DNA from: JACORV01 sp041484135
GTDB lineage: Bacteria; Gemmatimonadota; Gemmatimonadetes; Gemmatimonadales; JACORV01
Reading direction: 5' to 3'
DNA length: 38,130 nucleotides
NCBI GenBank assembly: GCA_041484135.1
Contig: JBGPHD010000009.1
Span: 1 to 38,130 of the forward strand
Below, in pieces: positions 1-8,551 of this stretch; position 1 is the stretch's first letter; every line of letters starts with the position of its first letter. The notes under the pieces are model-generated. The model saw only the letters and a list, made by a program, of their open reading frames with translations, did not search any database and was not told the DNA's origin. The translations under genes were made by a program, and so were the position numbers.

Positions 1-1751
1 AGCTGGTCCGGGCGGCGGCGGACCTGGAACGGCTCGGCGACCCCGTCGCAACCGCCGCCGCGCTCGGGGAGCGGGCCGCGCTCGAGGCCGCGGCCGGCCT
101 GCCGCTCGCCGCCGATTCGGTCTATCGCGCCGCGCTGAGACGGCTCGATGGCCGCGTGGCGCCCGCGGTCACGTGGCGCCTCCACGCGGGGCTGGCGGCG
201 GTGCTCCGCTCGCAGGGAACGGCGGATGCGGCCGCGCGCGAGCTGCGCTCGGCGCTCGCGGACATCGAGCGGCCGAGCCGCTCACTGGCGCTCGCCGAAC
301 GGCGCTCGGGTTTCCTCAGCGACAAGTGGAGTGTGTACGCGGATCTCGCCCTGCTGGAGCGCGCGCGGGGTCGCGCCGGCGCGGCGTTCGAGGCCAGCGA
401 GCGCCTGCGCGCCCGCGAGATGCTGGAGCTGCTGGCGCGTGGCCGGGTCGCCGGATCGGCCGACGCGCCCGCCGACCTGGTCGCTCGGGAGCAGGACGTG
501 CGGCGCCGCATCGCCGAGCTGACTCTCGGGCTCGAAGGCACGACGCCCGGGACGGAGGCGGTGCGCGGCCCCGACGTCTCGGCGGCGCCGGGCACGACCC
601 GCGAGGCGCTGGTCCGCGCCCAGGACACGTACGCCGAGCTGCTGCTCGAAATGCATGAGCGCGCGCCGCGGCACGCGGCACTGGTCTCGCGCGAGGCCGT
701 GACGTGGCGCGACGTGGCCCGGCGTCTGGCTCCCGAGGAGGCGTTCGTCGAGTACCTGGTGAGCGACTCGGCTTCACTGGCATTCGTCGTGATCCGCGAC
801 AGCGTCACGGTGCTGGATCTCGGCGTGGGCAGGCTCGAGCTGGCCCGCCTGGTCGAGTTCACGCGCGGAACGATGGCAACGTCAGGGTCGCTGCGCCCCG
901 ACTCGCTGTGGCGCGGCGCGCTGCGGAGGCTGCACCGGTACCTGATCGCGCCCGTCGAGGAGGCGGGGCTTCTCGCGGGGAAGACGCGGCTCGTGTTGGT
1001 CCCGCACGCCGAGCTGCACTACCTGCCATTTGCGGCGCTGCTGGGTGGCGAGGGACGCGGGCGGTTCCTGATCGAGCGCTACGAGTTGGAGGTGACGCCG
1101 TCGGCGTCGGTCTGGCTCACGCTCGGTGAGCGGCGCCCGGCGCGTTCCGGTACCGGCGTGCTCGCCTTCGCGCCGCGGCCCGAGGTCCTGCCCGGGTCGA
1201 CGCAGGAGGTCGCGGCGATCGCGCGGCTCGCGGGGGCGGACGCGCGCGTCCTGACCGGTGCCGCAGCGAGCGAAGACGCGTTCCGTCGTGAGGCGCCGGG
1301 GCGCCGGGTGCTGCACCTCGCGACCTACGGCGTGCTCAACAAGCAGAATCCCCTCTTCTCGTTCGTGGACTTGGCGCCCGGCGGCGGGCAGGACGGGCGG
1401 CTCGAAGTGCACGAAGTGTTCGGCCTCGACTTGGCGGCCGACTTGGTGGTGCTCTCGGCGTGCCAGACCGGGCTCGGCTCGGGCTCGCTCGCGGACGTGC
1501 CGGCCGGCGACGACTGGGTCGGGCTCACGCGGGCGTTCCTCTCCGCTGGGGCGCAGCACGTCGTTGCGACGTTGTGGCCCGTCGAGGACCGCGCAACCGC
1601 CGTGCTGATGGAGCGGTTCTATGACGCATTCGGGCCGGGCACCGACCCGGCGACGGCGCTCGCCCGGGCGCAGCGCGCCCTGCTCGCTACGCCGGCCACG
1701 GCGCACCCGTTCTACTGGGCCGGGTTCGTCGCGGTTGGGGGGGCCCGGTGA
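1..1751 (+). CDS. TPR-CHAT domain protein (5' end outside window)
   Basis: The reading frame is open from the window edge (first full codon at position 3) to the TGA at 1749-1751, so only the C-terminal ~583 residues are seen. The first part is Ala/Arg-rich and helical with TPR-like periodicity. The last ~300 residues form a CHAT (caspase/separase-like) domain: an LHLAT strand near 1308-1331, the LSACQTG cysteine motif (Cys codon 1461-1463), a GLTRAFLSAG helix, the LWPVED strand and a terminal FYWAGFVAVGG. CHAT proteins are clan CD peptidase-like, often activated by partners bound through their TPRs. Oddity: the usual ATHG of the family reads ATYG here (Tyr codon 1326-1328), so the catalytic His appears lost while Cys is kept. 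The protein may be a pseudoprotease, or the adjacent LHLAT His may serve instead. It is followed at once by a lipoprotein gene. Family assignment is secure; substrate unknown. Confidence 0.85.
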   Translation, partial: LVRAAADLERLGDPVATAAALGERAALEAAAGLPLAADSVYRAALRRLDGRVAPAVTWRLHAGLAAVLRSQGTADAAARELRSALADIERPSRSLALAERRSGFLSDKWSVYADLALLERARGRAGAAFEASERLRAREMLELLARGRVAGSADAPADLVAREQDVRRRIAELTLGLEGTTPGTEAVRGPDVSAAPGTTREALVRAQDTYAELLLEMHERAPRHAALVSREAVTWRDVARRLAPEEAFVEYLVSDSASLAFVVIRDSVTVLDLGVGRLELARLVEFTRGTMATSGSLRPDSLWRGALRRLHRYLIAPVEEAGLLAGKTRLVLVPHAELHYLPFAALLGGEGRGRFLIERYELEVTPSASVWLTLGERRPARSGTGVLAFAPRPEVLPGSTQEVAAIARLAGADARVLTGAAASEDAFRREAPGRRVLHLATYGVLNKQNPLFSFVDLAPGGGQDGRLEVHEVFGLDLAADLVVLSACQTGLGSGSLADVPAGDDWVGLTRAFLSAGAQHVVATLWPVEDRATAVLMERFYDAFGPGTDPATALARAQRALLATPATAHPFYWAGFVAVGGAR

Positions 1752-1860
1752 GCAAGCGCCGTTGCGGTGTCCGTCTCACGGTTCGTTCAGCCGTGGCGGC
1801 AGCGTTGGAGTCCGATCCCGTCCTTGTGGCGCCGGTCGCATCGCACCGCGACTCCTTGAG
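1749..1860 (+). repeat. Leader repeat copy A (downstream of CHAT, upstream of kelch lipoprotein)
   Basis: About 110 nt beginning at the CHAT stop codon. It aligns by eye with 4317-4428 (copy B) and, in blocks, with 9966-10060 (copy C). Shared blocks are the post-stop GAGCAA region, CCGTCTCACGG, a GATCCC block, and GTCGCATCGCACCGCGAC at 1835-1852, which is identical in copy C and has three changes in copy B. It may be a co-inherited 5' leader, a control element, or a trace of tandem duplication. Confidence 0.65.
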
Positions 1861-1879
1861 GACCTCGAATGAGGCTCAC

Positions 1880-3898
1880 ATGAAGCGAATCGCAGTGGCT
1901 CGTTCGATGGTCCTCGCCGTCCTGCTCGCGTGGGCGGCGGGCTGCACCGACACCAGCGGTCCCGGAGGGAACAAGCCCCTCGTCGCCGACAGCCTCCCCA
2001 GCCTGATCGTGTCGGGGCCCGTTCGTGGGCCCGGCGGCGTGGGGAGCGTTACCGCGTCTGCCGCTCGTGCGTCAGGCAGCGGCAGCGTGGCCTACGTCTC
2101 TTTGCCGCCGGGGTCGGTGCCCACGGGCTTGGCGGCGACGATTCGCGACCTGGCCACCGGGCTCGTCGTCACGACCGTCGTCGTGGACGGCGGCTTCGAC
2201 CCGGTCGCCATCGCCGCGAGCATCGGCGACACGCTGGTGGTGGAGATCGCGCGCTCCGGGTCCGGCCCGATCCGTGGGTGGGAGGTGGTCATTACTCGAC
2301 GGCCGGTCGTGGTGCGCACGGACCCGCCGCCGCGGAAGCGGGACGTGCCGTTGAACAGCGTCCTCGTCGTGGTGTTCAGCGAGCCGATGGATTCGACCAC
2401 GCTCACGGGGTCCGTGCAGTTGTGGCGCGATTCGACGCTGGTGGCCGGGACAGTGCGGTTTCGCGACAGCACCGGCATCCGGGCCGAGTTCCACCCGGAC
2501 GAGCTCCTGTCAAGTCAAATCGAGTACTTGCTGGTGGTCAACCAGACCGTCCGCGACCTGAACGGCGAGCCACTTGCTTCGATGGTTGCGGTGCCCTTTA
2601 CCACCGCGACCATCGGGGCGCTGGCGACCATTACCGTCAGCCCCGACCCGGTCACGCTGGCCAGCAACGGCACGCAGCGGTTCACCGCTGTTGGAAGGGA
2701 CACCGCTGGCAACGTGGTCGCGATCGCTCCGGCCTGGTCGCTGGCAGTTGGTGGGGGTGCCATCGACAACTCCGGCCTGTTCACCGCGGGGGGAGTGGCC
2801 GGGGTGTTCGTGAACACGGTGACGGCGGCGAGCGGGAGCATCTCGGGTCACGCGACGGTCACGGTGGTCGGTCAGGCCGGTGGCCCGTTCGCTCCAACCG
2901 GCAACATGATCACGGCGCGGGCTCACCATACCGCGACCCTGCTCCCCAACGGCAAGGTCTTGATCGTAGGGGGCGTCAATGTAGGGGGCGAACCTCTGCG
3001 GAGCGCCGAAATCTACGACCCCTCCACCGGCAGCTTCTCCCCCGCCGGCGATATGGCCACCGTCGTCGGCGAGCACACAGCGGTCTTGCTCTCCGACGGC
3101 AGAGTCTTGATTGCGGGGGGCGGCAGGGCGGAACTCTACGATCCTTCTGCCGGAAGGTTTGCGGTAACCGGCACGCCGATATTGAGCGGTGCGGGTTGGC
3201 GAGGAGCCTCCACCCTGCTCCCGGACGGCAGGGTCCTCATCGCCGAGGACCTCAACGCCGAAGTCTATGACCCGGCCAGTGGTACCTTCGCGCTCACTGG
3301 TCCCTACGCCGAGCCGGGTCCGATATCGGTGGACGCGGCCACCCTCCTTCCTGACGGCACCGTGCTGGTCGTCGGGTTCTCTCAGGCTGTCGATGGAGTA
3401 GCCGAGCTCTATGACCCCCGAACCGGCACGTTCAGCCGCACGGGCCGGAGGCAGGCGTCGGATGTGGAAAGCACAGCGACCTTGCTCATGGACGGTACCG
3501 TCCTGCTGGTGGAGGGGAACGACAGCAATCTGCCGGACGATGTAGAAAGCTATGACCCCGCGTCCCGAACGTTCAGCCATCTCGGATACGCGAGCGAGGT
3601 CCACGAATTCTCCGCTGCCGCTCGTCTCCTCGATGGAACCGTCCTGATCGCGGGCGGCCAGATCGCTGGCGGTTCCGGCAACGACGCCGCCGAGCGCTAC
3701 GTCCCCGCGACTCGGACGTTCGTGGCTGCCGGCAACATGATCGCCCGCCGTCATTCACACACGGCAACCCTGCTGCCCGATGGCACGGTGTTGATCGCGG
3801 GCGGCTTCAGCGATTGGGATTGGCCCACGCCCGGGCCCACCTCGAGTGCCGAGATCTACAGGCCTGTGGCTGGCGCACCTTCCTCTCCCGAGCGGTAG
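1880..3898 (+). CDS. Big_5/kelch-repeat surface lipoprotein
   Basis: A predicted lipoprotein of 672 residues. The start is ATG 1880, preceded by GAGG with 5-nt spacing. It gives a classic signal peptide (basic n-region, hydrophobic core, lipobox AAGC with Cys22). The frame is open back to 1748, and a TTG at 1805 corresponds to the start of the paralogue at 4373, so a longer n-region is possible. Residues ~142-247 are a Big_5/SbsA-type Ig domain (RTDPPP, VVFSEPMD, LNGEPL). Residues ~249-331 resemble a bacterial Ig-like Big_2 domain. Residues ~335-667 contain kelch repeats of the type HTATLLPNGKVLIVGG...YDPSTG and probably form a beta-propeller. The likely place is the outer membrane or cell surface, binding carbohydrate or protein; no enzyme residues could be assigned. 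The N-terminal ~250 residues are clearly paralogous to the next lipoprotein. Family architecture is secure, function unknown. Confidence 0.85.
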   Translation: MKRIAVARSMVLAVLLAWAAGCTDTSGPGGNKPLVADSLPSLIVSGPVRGPGGVGSVTASAARASGSGSVAYVSLPPGSVPTGLAATIRDLATGLVVTTVVVDGGFDPVAIAASIGDTLVVEIARSGSGPIRGWEVVITRRPVVVRTDPPPRKRDVPLNSVLVVVFSEPMDSTTLTGSVQLWRDSTLVAGTVRFRDSTGIRAEFHPDELLSSQIEYLLVVNQTVRDLNGEPLASMVAVPFTTATIGALATITVSPDPVTLASNGTQRFTAVGRDTAGNVVAIAPAWSLAVGGGAIDNSGLFTAGGVAGVFVNTVTAASGSISGHATVTVVGQAGGPFAPTGNMITARAHHTATLLPNGKVLIVGGVNVGGEPLRSAEIYDPSTGSFSPAGDMATVVGEHTAVLLSDGRVLIAGGGRAELYDPSAGRFAVTGTPILSGAGWRGASTLLPDGRVLIAEDLNAEVYDPASGTFALTGPYAEPGPISVDAATLLPDGTVLVVGFSQAVDGVAELYDPRTGTFSRTGRRQASDVESTATLLMDGTVLLVEGNDSNLPDDVESYDPASRTFSHLGYASEVHEFSAAARLLDGTVLIAGGQIAGGSGNDAAERYVPATRTFVAAGNMIARRHSHTATLLPDGTVLIAGGFSDWDWPTPGPTSSAEIYRPVAGAPSSPER

Positions 3899-3904
3899 CG
3901 GCGC

Positions 3905-4169
3905 CCCCTTGGTCATGAACGGAATCGCGCCATCTGCTGCACCGTGCAGTAGAGCTCGTAGGGGTGATGCAGCGGTCGGCCGCAGTACTCGCGCCCATTG
4001 TCCGTCAGTGCCCGCTCCAGCGGACGCCCTGCGCCTCGTAGAAGGGCAGCACCCGCTCATGGAGCAGGTCCACCGCCGTCATCGGCACCTTGCTCAAGTA
4101 CAGCTTGGCGAAGCCCACCGCCGCGTTGGCGTCGATGAACGTCTGGGCATAGACGCGCCCCACGCCGCC
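3905..4169 (-). mobile_element. IS481-family transposase remnant (frameshifted fragment)
   Basis: On the minus strand 4169 to about 4020 encodes GVGRVYAQTFIDANAAVGFA, then KLYLSKVPMTAVDLLHERVL and PFYEAQGVR. This is the integrase-core part of IS481-type transposases. A -1/+2 shift near 4020 moves the frame to LERALTDNGREYCGR...HHPYELYCTV, which runs to a stop at 3915-3913. The DDE-type segment TDNGREYCG is recognisable, but both ends of the gene, a start codon and terminal inverted repeats are missing. It is a dead fragment. Its edge at 4169 coincides with the first base of the CHAT-tail homology, so it marks the breakpoint that removed the rest of a second CHAT gene. Confidence 0.75.
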
Positions 4170-4319
4170 GTGCTGGTGGAGCGGTTCTACCAGGCGTTCG
4201 GGCCGGGCACCGACCCGGCGGCGGCGCTCGCCCTGGCGCAGCGCGCGCTGCTCGCCGCGCCGGCCACCGCGCACCCGTTCTACTGGGCCGGGTTCGTGGC
4301 AGTGGGAGGAGCGCGGTGA
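4169..4319 (+). pseudogene. 3' remnant of a second CHAT gene
   Basis: These 151 nt align without gaps to 1601-1751, the end of the CHAT gene, with about 17 mismatches by hand count. The predicted peptides differ at about 5 of 49 residues. It keeps the terminal FYWAGFVAVGG motif and the same stop codon. Everything upstream, including the His/Cys motifs, is replaced by the IS481-type fragment. The open frame 3846-4319 is a chimera of transposase antisense sequence and this tail, and has no plausible start. The remnant precedes a second lipoprotein exactly as the intact gene precedes the first one. Confidence 0.85.
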
Positions 4320-4428
4320 GCAATCCCGAGCCCGGCATCCGTCTTACGGGTCGTACACCCGAGGAGGCAGTCATGGAGCCCGATCCCACCCTTGCGCGCG
4401 TCGCGTCGCACCGCCGCTCCTCGGCCGC
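4317..4428 (+). repeat. Leader repeat copy B
   Basis: Begins at the stop codon of the CHAT remnant and aligns with copy A over its whole length. GCAATCCCGAGCCC is shared with copy C (one mismatch), CCGTCTTACGG with copy A, and GTCGCGTCGCACCGCCGC at 4400-4417 corresponds to the 18-nt core of A and C. In this copy the second half is translated as the n-region of the signal peptide (MEPDP...VASHR). The same amino-acid string occurs in frame upstream of ATG 1880 in copy A. Confidence 0.65.
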
Positions 4429-7400
4429 GCGGGCCCTCAGGCGGGCGACGCGACTCGCCTCCCTTGTACCGCTCGTGGCGGGCGCGGTGTGGGCCGGCGC
4501 GTGTCATGTGGATCGCCTCGAGGGGCCGCAGGGGCCGGACTCGGCCCTGTCGGTCATCGTGTCGGATCCGGTCTCTCAGGCGTCGGCGGCGGGCGCCGCC
4601 GGCGTGGCGAGCGTCGGCATGCGGGGGCCGGATTACGTGTACGTGTCGCTGCCCCCGGGCGCCGTCCCCCATGGTGACCTTGCCACGATCCTCAACCGCC
4701 GCACTCGACTGACCGCGCTAGCGACGGTGGTCGGCGGGGGGTTCGATCCGATCCTGTTCGAGGCCGGCGCCGGCGATACGATCGATCTTACGGTTGGGCT
4801 GAGTGGTAGGGGAACACCGGCGCACTTCATCGGCACGGTGCTGCCGAACCGCCGACCCCTGGTGGTGCGTACCGATCCGCCGCCCCGCCACCGCGACGTG
4901 CCGCTCAACGCCACCATGCTGATCGTCTTCAGCGAGCCGATCGAGACCCGGACCCTGAATGCGTCGTCGATCCAACTCCTGTCCGGTTCGACGGTCGTGG
5001 CGGGACAACTCGAGTTCCTGGACTCGGCGCACGTCACCGCGGCGTTCGTGCCGGCGGCCCCGCTCAACGGCTCCAGCGACTATCAGCTTGTCATCACAGC
5101 GGGCATCCTCGACACCGATGGCGACCCGCTCCAGGAGCCGGTGACGGTTGACTTCTCCACGGTGGCAGGACCTCCACCAGGCCGGATCGCCTTCGTCCGC
5201 AATGGCAGTATCTACCTCATCAATCCGGATGGGACCGGCGCTACGAGGCTCACCGATTCTCCCTCGGACGGCGAGCCGGCCTGGTCGCGCGATGGGACGC
5301 GTCTGGCGTTCACGAGAACCGGTGACATCTACGCCTTGAACGCCGACGGGTCCGGCTTGACCCGGCTGACGACCAACACCGGCCCGGCCACGTCGAACGT
5401 CTCGCCCGCGTGGTCGCCTGACGGCACCCGGATCGCGTTCTCCAGCTGGCGCAGCGGCAACCAGGAGATCTACGTCATGAACGCCGACGGCACCGGCGTG
5501 ACGAGGCTCACCAACGATCCGGGCTACGACCTGGAGCCGGCGTGGTCGCCCGACGGCGCCAGCATTGCGTTTACCAGCCGTCCTCCGGTCGGGGCCGGCC
5601 AGCCTTCCGTCATTCGGGTCATGAACGCGGACGGATCGGGGGTCAGGACCATCAGGTCCGACGTAACCGCTCCGGCGTGGTCGCCCGACGGCACTCGCAT
5701 CACGTACCTGTCCGGCGGCTCCATCTGGGTCATGAACGCCGACGGCGCCGACGCCACCAGGTTGATCGGAGGCTCCTACCTTGGCTCGGGCCGGCCCGCG
5801 TGGTCGCCCGACGGCCGGGAGCTGGCTTTCTCGAGCGTCATCCCGGACGGGACCAACAACCGCGAGCTGTACGTGATGAACGCCGACGGGTCCGGGCTGG
5901 TCAGGCTGACGGTGGACTCGCGGATCAACGTCTCAACCGACTACGCACCTGCCTGGTCGCCGGCCCGCTTGTCCCCGCTGCCGATGGCGATGATCCGGAT
6001 GACCGAGACCGACAATGGTGACGGGCAGACCGACACGATGCAGGCGATGCTGGCCCCGCTGCGGGTTCAGGTGTTTCGCAACAACGCGCCCGCCGCGGGC
6101 GTCGACGTGTACTGGTCGGTGTGGCTGGGGCAGGGAACCATGGCGGCTCGTTCCAGCGTGACCGCCAAGACCGATGCCTCGGGCGTATCATCGGTGCTGT
6201 GGACTCTCGGCCCGTTCCTGGGGGGGCAGGAGGCTCAGGCCTTCATCGCCGGCAACGGCGAGCCCGTCACGTTCACGGCCACCGCGACGGCGGTGCCCCC
6301 TCCCCGCGCCTTGTCGATGGCGCTAGCGTCTCCCAGCGGCGAGGGGCAGACCGACACCGTGCTGGCCACCCTCGCCGACCCGCTCCGCGTCCTGGTGACG
6401 CGGAATAGCGTGCCCGCGCAGGGCGTCGCGGTCCTGTGGACAGCCACGCTCGGCGGAGGGTCCGTCACCGCGATCACCACCACCGATGCGGCGGGGATCG
6501 CGACGGCGGCCTGGACGCTCGGGCCCACATCCGGATCGCAGGCGGTCGTGGCGGCGGTGCGCGACGCCGCCGGCTCGCCGGCCCGCTTCACCGCGACCGC
6601 GGCGTCGGTGTCGAGTGTCGTCGCCGCCAACGGCGGAGACGGCCAGACCGACAGTACCCGGGCGACGTTGGCCGGTCCGCTGAGTGTTCGGGTCACCCGG
6701 CGCAACGTCCCAGCGCCCGGCGTCGCGGTGTTGTGGAGCGCCACCGTCGGTGGTGGATCGGTGTCGGCGAGCGCCACGACCACGGACTCGGCGGGGATCG
6801 CGTCGGTGCGGTGGACCCTCGGCTCGGTGCTTGGTGTGCAAAGGGCCCAGGCCTCTGTCGCGGGCGCTGTGGGCTCGCCGGTCCCCTTCGCCGCGACCGC
6901 GACACCGCCGGGGGGATCGGTGCGGGTCAACGCCCGCACCACCGGGTCCGACCTCGATTCGAACGGCTACCTGGCGTGCGTCGACCCTGACGACTACTAC
7001 GGCTGCTGGAACGTGAGTTACCTCGGCGTCAACGGCACCGCGACCATCCCGCAGTTGAGCGCGGGCAATCACCCGGTCGAGTTGACCGACGTGGCGGGCA
7101 ACTGTGTGGTGGGAGCGCCGAACCCGCGCGTCGTCCAGGTCACGGCCGGCGGTACTACCGACGTGACGTTCGACGTGACGTGCAGCACGGCGGCCCGAGT
7201 GCAGGTGACGGTGGCGACGACGGGGGTCGATCTCGATCCCGACGGGTACCAGGTTCAGCTGGAGCGACCGGGCTACTCCAGGCCCGCCAGCGTCGCCGTC
7301 AATGGCGTGGCGGTATTCGCGGGGCTCGCCGCCGGCGATTACACCGTGACCCTCAATGAGGTGGCGACCAACTGTACCGTGGCCGCCCCGAATCCCGCGG

Positions 7401-8551
7401 CGGTCACCGTCGCGGCCGGGGATACCGCGCGTGTCGCCTTCGCCGTGACGTGTGCCCCGCTGGCCTCGATCCAGGTCACGGTTGCCACGACCGGGGTAGA
7501 CCCCGACTCGAACGGCTACTACGTGCAGGCGAACCAGCCGGGCTTCGCCGCGGGCGCACCGGTTGCCGCGAGCGGGGTAGCCACGGTGTCAGGACTCGCT
7601 CCGGGTGCCTACACCGTAACTCTCCTCAACGTGGCGGTGAGTTGCGACGTGGCCGCGCCGCAGGCGGTCACGGTCACCGTGGCGGGCGGGGGCACGGCTG
7701 CGGTGCGCTTCTCCGTTTCGTGCACACCGGCCACCAGGCTGGCGTTCACGTCGAACGCGACCGGGAACGCCGAGCTCTTCGCCGTCAACTCCAACGGCAC
7801 GGGCTTCACGCGCCTCTCCGTGGACCCGGCGGCCGATGTCGAGGCGGCCTGGTCGCCCGACGGCACCCAGATCGCGTTCACCAGCTGGCGTGCCGGCAAC
7901 CCCGACATCCACCTCATGCGCGCTGACGGCTCGGGCGTGGTACGCCTGACCAGCCAGGCGGCGGCCGACACGCACGCCGCCTGGTCGCCCGATGGCACGC
8001 GCATCGCATTCGCCAGCGAGCGGGACGGGAACGGCGAGATCTACGTGATGAACGCGGACGGCACCGGCCTGTTACGACTCACCAACTCCCCGACCCTGGA
8101 TGATGACCCGGCCTGGTCCCCCGACGGCAGCCGAATCGCGTTCACGAGCGCCCGGGGCGGCACGACCGGTGTCTACGTGATGAACGCCGATGCCTCGGGG
8201 GTCACGCGTCTCAGCGGCAGCGGCGTGAGCGATCTGCAACCGGCCTGGTCTCCTGACGGCACCAAGATCGCGTTCTCGCGGTTCGTGGGCTGCGACTACT
8301 ATACCTGCGACTACGATCTGTACGTGATGAACGCGGACGGGTCGGGGGTGACCCGGTTGACGTCGGGATCGGCGGCGGCCGAGACCGGCCCCACTTGGTC
8401 GCCGGACGGACGCTGGATCGCATTCACGGCGCAGGCCTGCGACTGGTATTACGGCTGCTATGCCGCCGGCATCCAGGCCGTACGGCCGGACGGCACCGAC
8501 ACCCGGGTGATCACCAGCGGCTATGAGTACAATCCGGCCTGGCGCCGCTGA
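4373..8551 (+). CDS. Giant Big_5/PD40/Ig-like surface lipoprotein
   Basis: A 1392-residue predicted lipoprotein. Start ATG 4373 has GAGGAGG at 4361-4367 (5-nt spacing). The signal peptide has a long Arg-rich n-region and lipobox AGAC (Cys44). Domains: ~164-264 Big_5 Ig (RTDPPP, IVFSEPIE); ~271-530 a first TolB-type PD40 propeller (repeats of AWSPDGTRIAF and IYVMNADGTG); ~538-845 three invasin/Big_1-like Ig domains, each with DGQTDT and PAxGV; ~850-1120 three ~90-residue modules (GxDLDxxGY, AGxYxVxL, a conserved pair of Cys); ~1121-1392 a second PD40 propeller. PD40 propellers commonly bind proteins or glycans. No catalytic domain is seen. It probably sits on the cell surface as an adhesin or binding scaffold. 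Its first 260 residues are paralogous to the 1880-3898 product. Highly repetitive DNA makes it prone to recombination and assembly collapse. Confidence 0.85.
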   Translation: MEPDPTLARVASHRRSSAARALRRATRLASLVPLVAGAVWAGACHVDRLEGPQGPDSALSVIVSDPVSQASAAGAAGVASVGMRGPDYVYVSLPPGAVPHGDLATILNRRTRLTALATVVGGGFDPILFEAGAGDTIDLTVGLSGRGTPAHFIGTVLPNRRPLVVRTDPPPRHRDVPLNATMLIVFSEPIETRTLNASSIQLLSGSTVVAGQLEFLDSAHVTAAFVPAAPLNGSSDYQLVITAGILDTDGDPLQEPVTVDFSTVAGPPPGRIAFVRNGSIYLINPDGTGATRLTDSPSDGEPAWSRDGTRLAFTRTGDIYALNADGSGLTRLTTNTGPATSNVSPAWSPDGTRIAFSSWRSGNQEIYVMNADGTGVTRLTNDPGYDLEPAWSPDGASIAFTSRPPVGAGQPSVIRVMNADGSGVRTIRSDVTAPAWSPDGTRITYLSGGSIWVMNADGADATRLIGGSYLGSGRPAWSPDGRELAFSSVIPDGTNNRELYVMNADGSGLVRLTVDSRINVSTDYAPAWSPARLSPLPMAMIRMTETDNGDGQTDTMQAMLAPLRVQVFRNNAPAAGVDVYWSVWLGQGTMAARSSVTAKTDASGVSSVLWTLGPFLGGQEAQAFIAGNGEPVTFTATATAVPPPRALSMALASPSGEGQTDTVLATLADPLRVLVTRNSVPAQGVAVLWTATLGGGSVTAITTTDAAGIATAAWTLGPTSGSQAVVAAVRDAAGSPARFTATAASVSSVVAANGGDGQTDSTRATLAGPLSVRVTRRNVPAPGVAVLWSATVGGGSVSASATTTDSAGIASVRWTLGSVLGVQRAQASVAGAVGSPVPFAATATPPGGSVRVNARTTGSDLDSNGYLACVDPDDYYGCWNVSYLGVNGTATIPQLSAGNHPVELTDVAGNCVVGAPNPRVVQVTAGGTTDVTFDVTCSTAARVQVTVATTGVDLDPDGYQVQLERPGYSRPASVAVNGVAVFAGLAAGDYTVTLNEVATNCTVAAPNPAAVTVAAGDTARVAFAVTCAPLASIQVTVATTGVDPDSNGYYVQANQPGFAAGAPVAASGVATVSGLAPGAYTVTLLNVAVSCDVAAPQAVTVTVAGGGTAAVRFSVSCTPATRLAFTSNATGNAELFAVNSNGTGFTRLSVDPAADVEAAWSPDGTQIAFTSWRAGNPDIHLMRADGSGVVRLTSQAAADTHAAWSPDGTRIAFASERDGNGEIYVMNADGTGLLRLTNSPTLDDDPAWSPDGSRIAFTSARGGTTGVYVMNADASGVTRLSGSGVSDLQPAWSPDGTKIAFSRFVGCDYYTCDYDLYVMNADGSGVTRLTSGSAAAETGPTWSPDGRWIAFTAQACDWYYGCYAAGIQAVRPDGTDTRVITSGYEYNPAWRR

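Noticed and set aside
3846..4319. A 157-codon open frame ending in a CHAT tail, which might look like a small CHAT gene.
   Set aside because: Its first two thirds are antisense to a transposase fragment; only the last 50 codons are CHAT-like, so it is a chimera of remnants.
5200..8500. Regular DNA repeats resembling an array.
   Set aside because: They encode PD40 and Ig-like protein repeats in frame; unit length and variation fit protein modules, not CRISPR or satellites.
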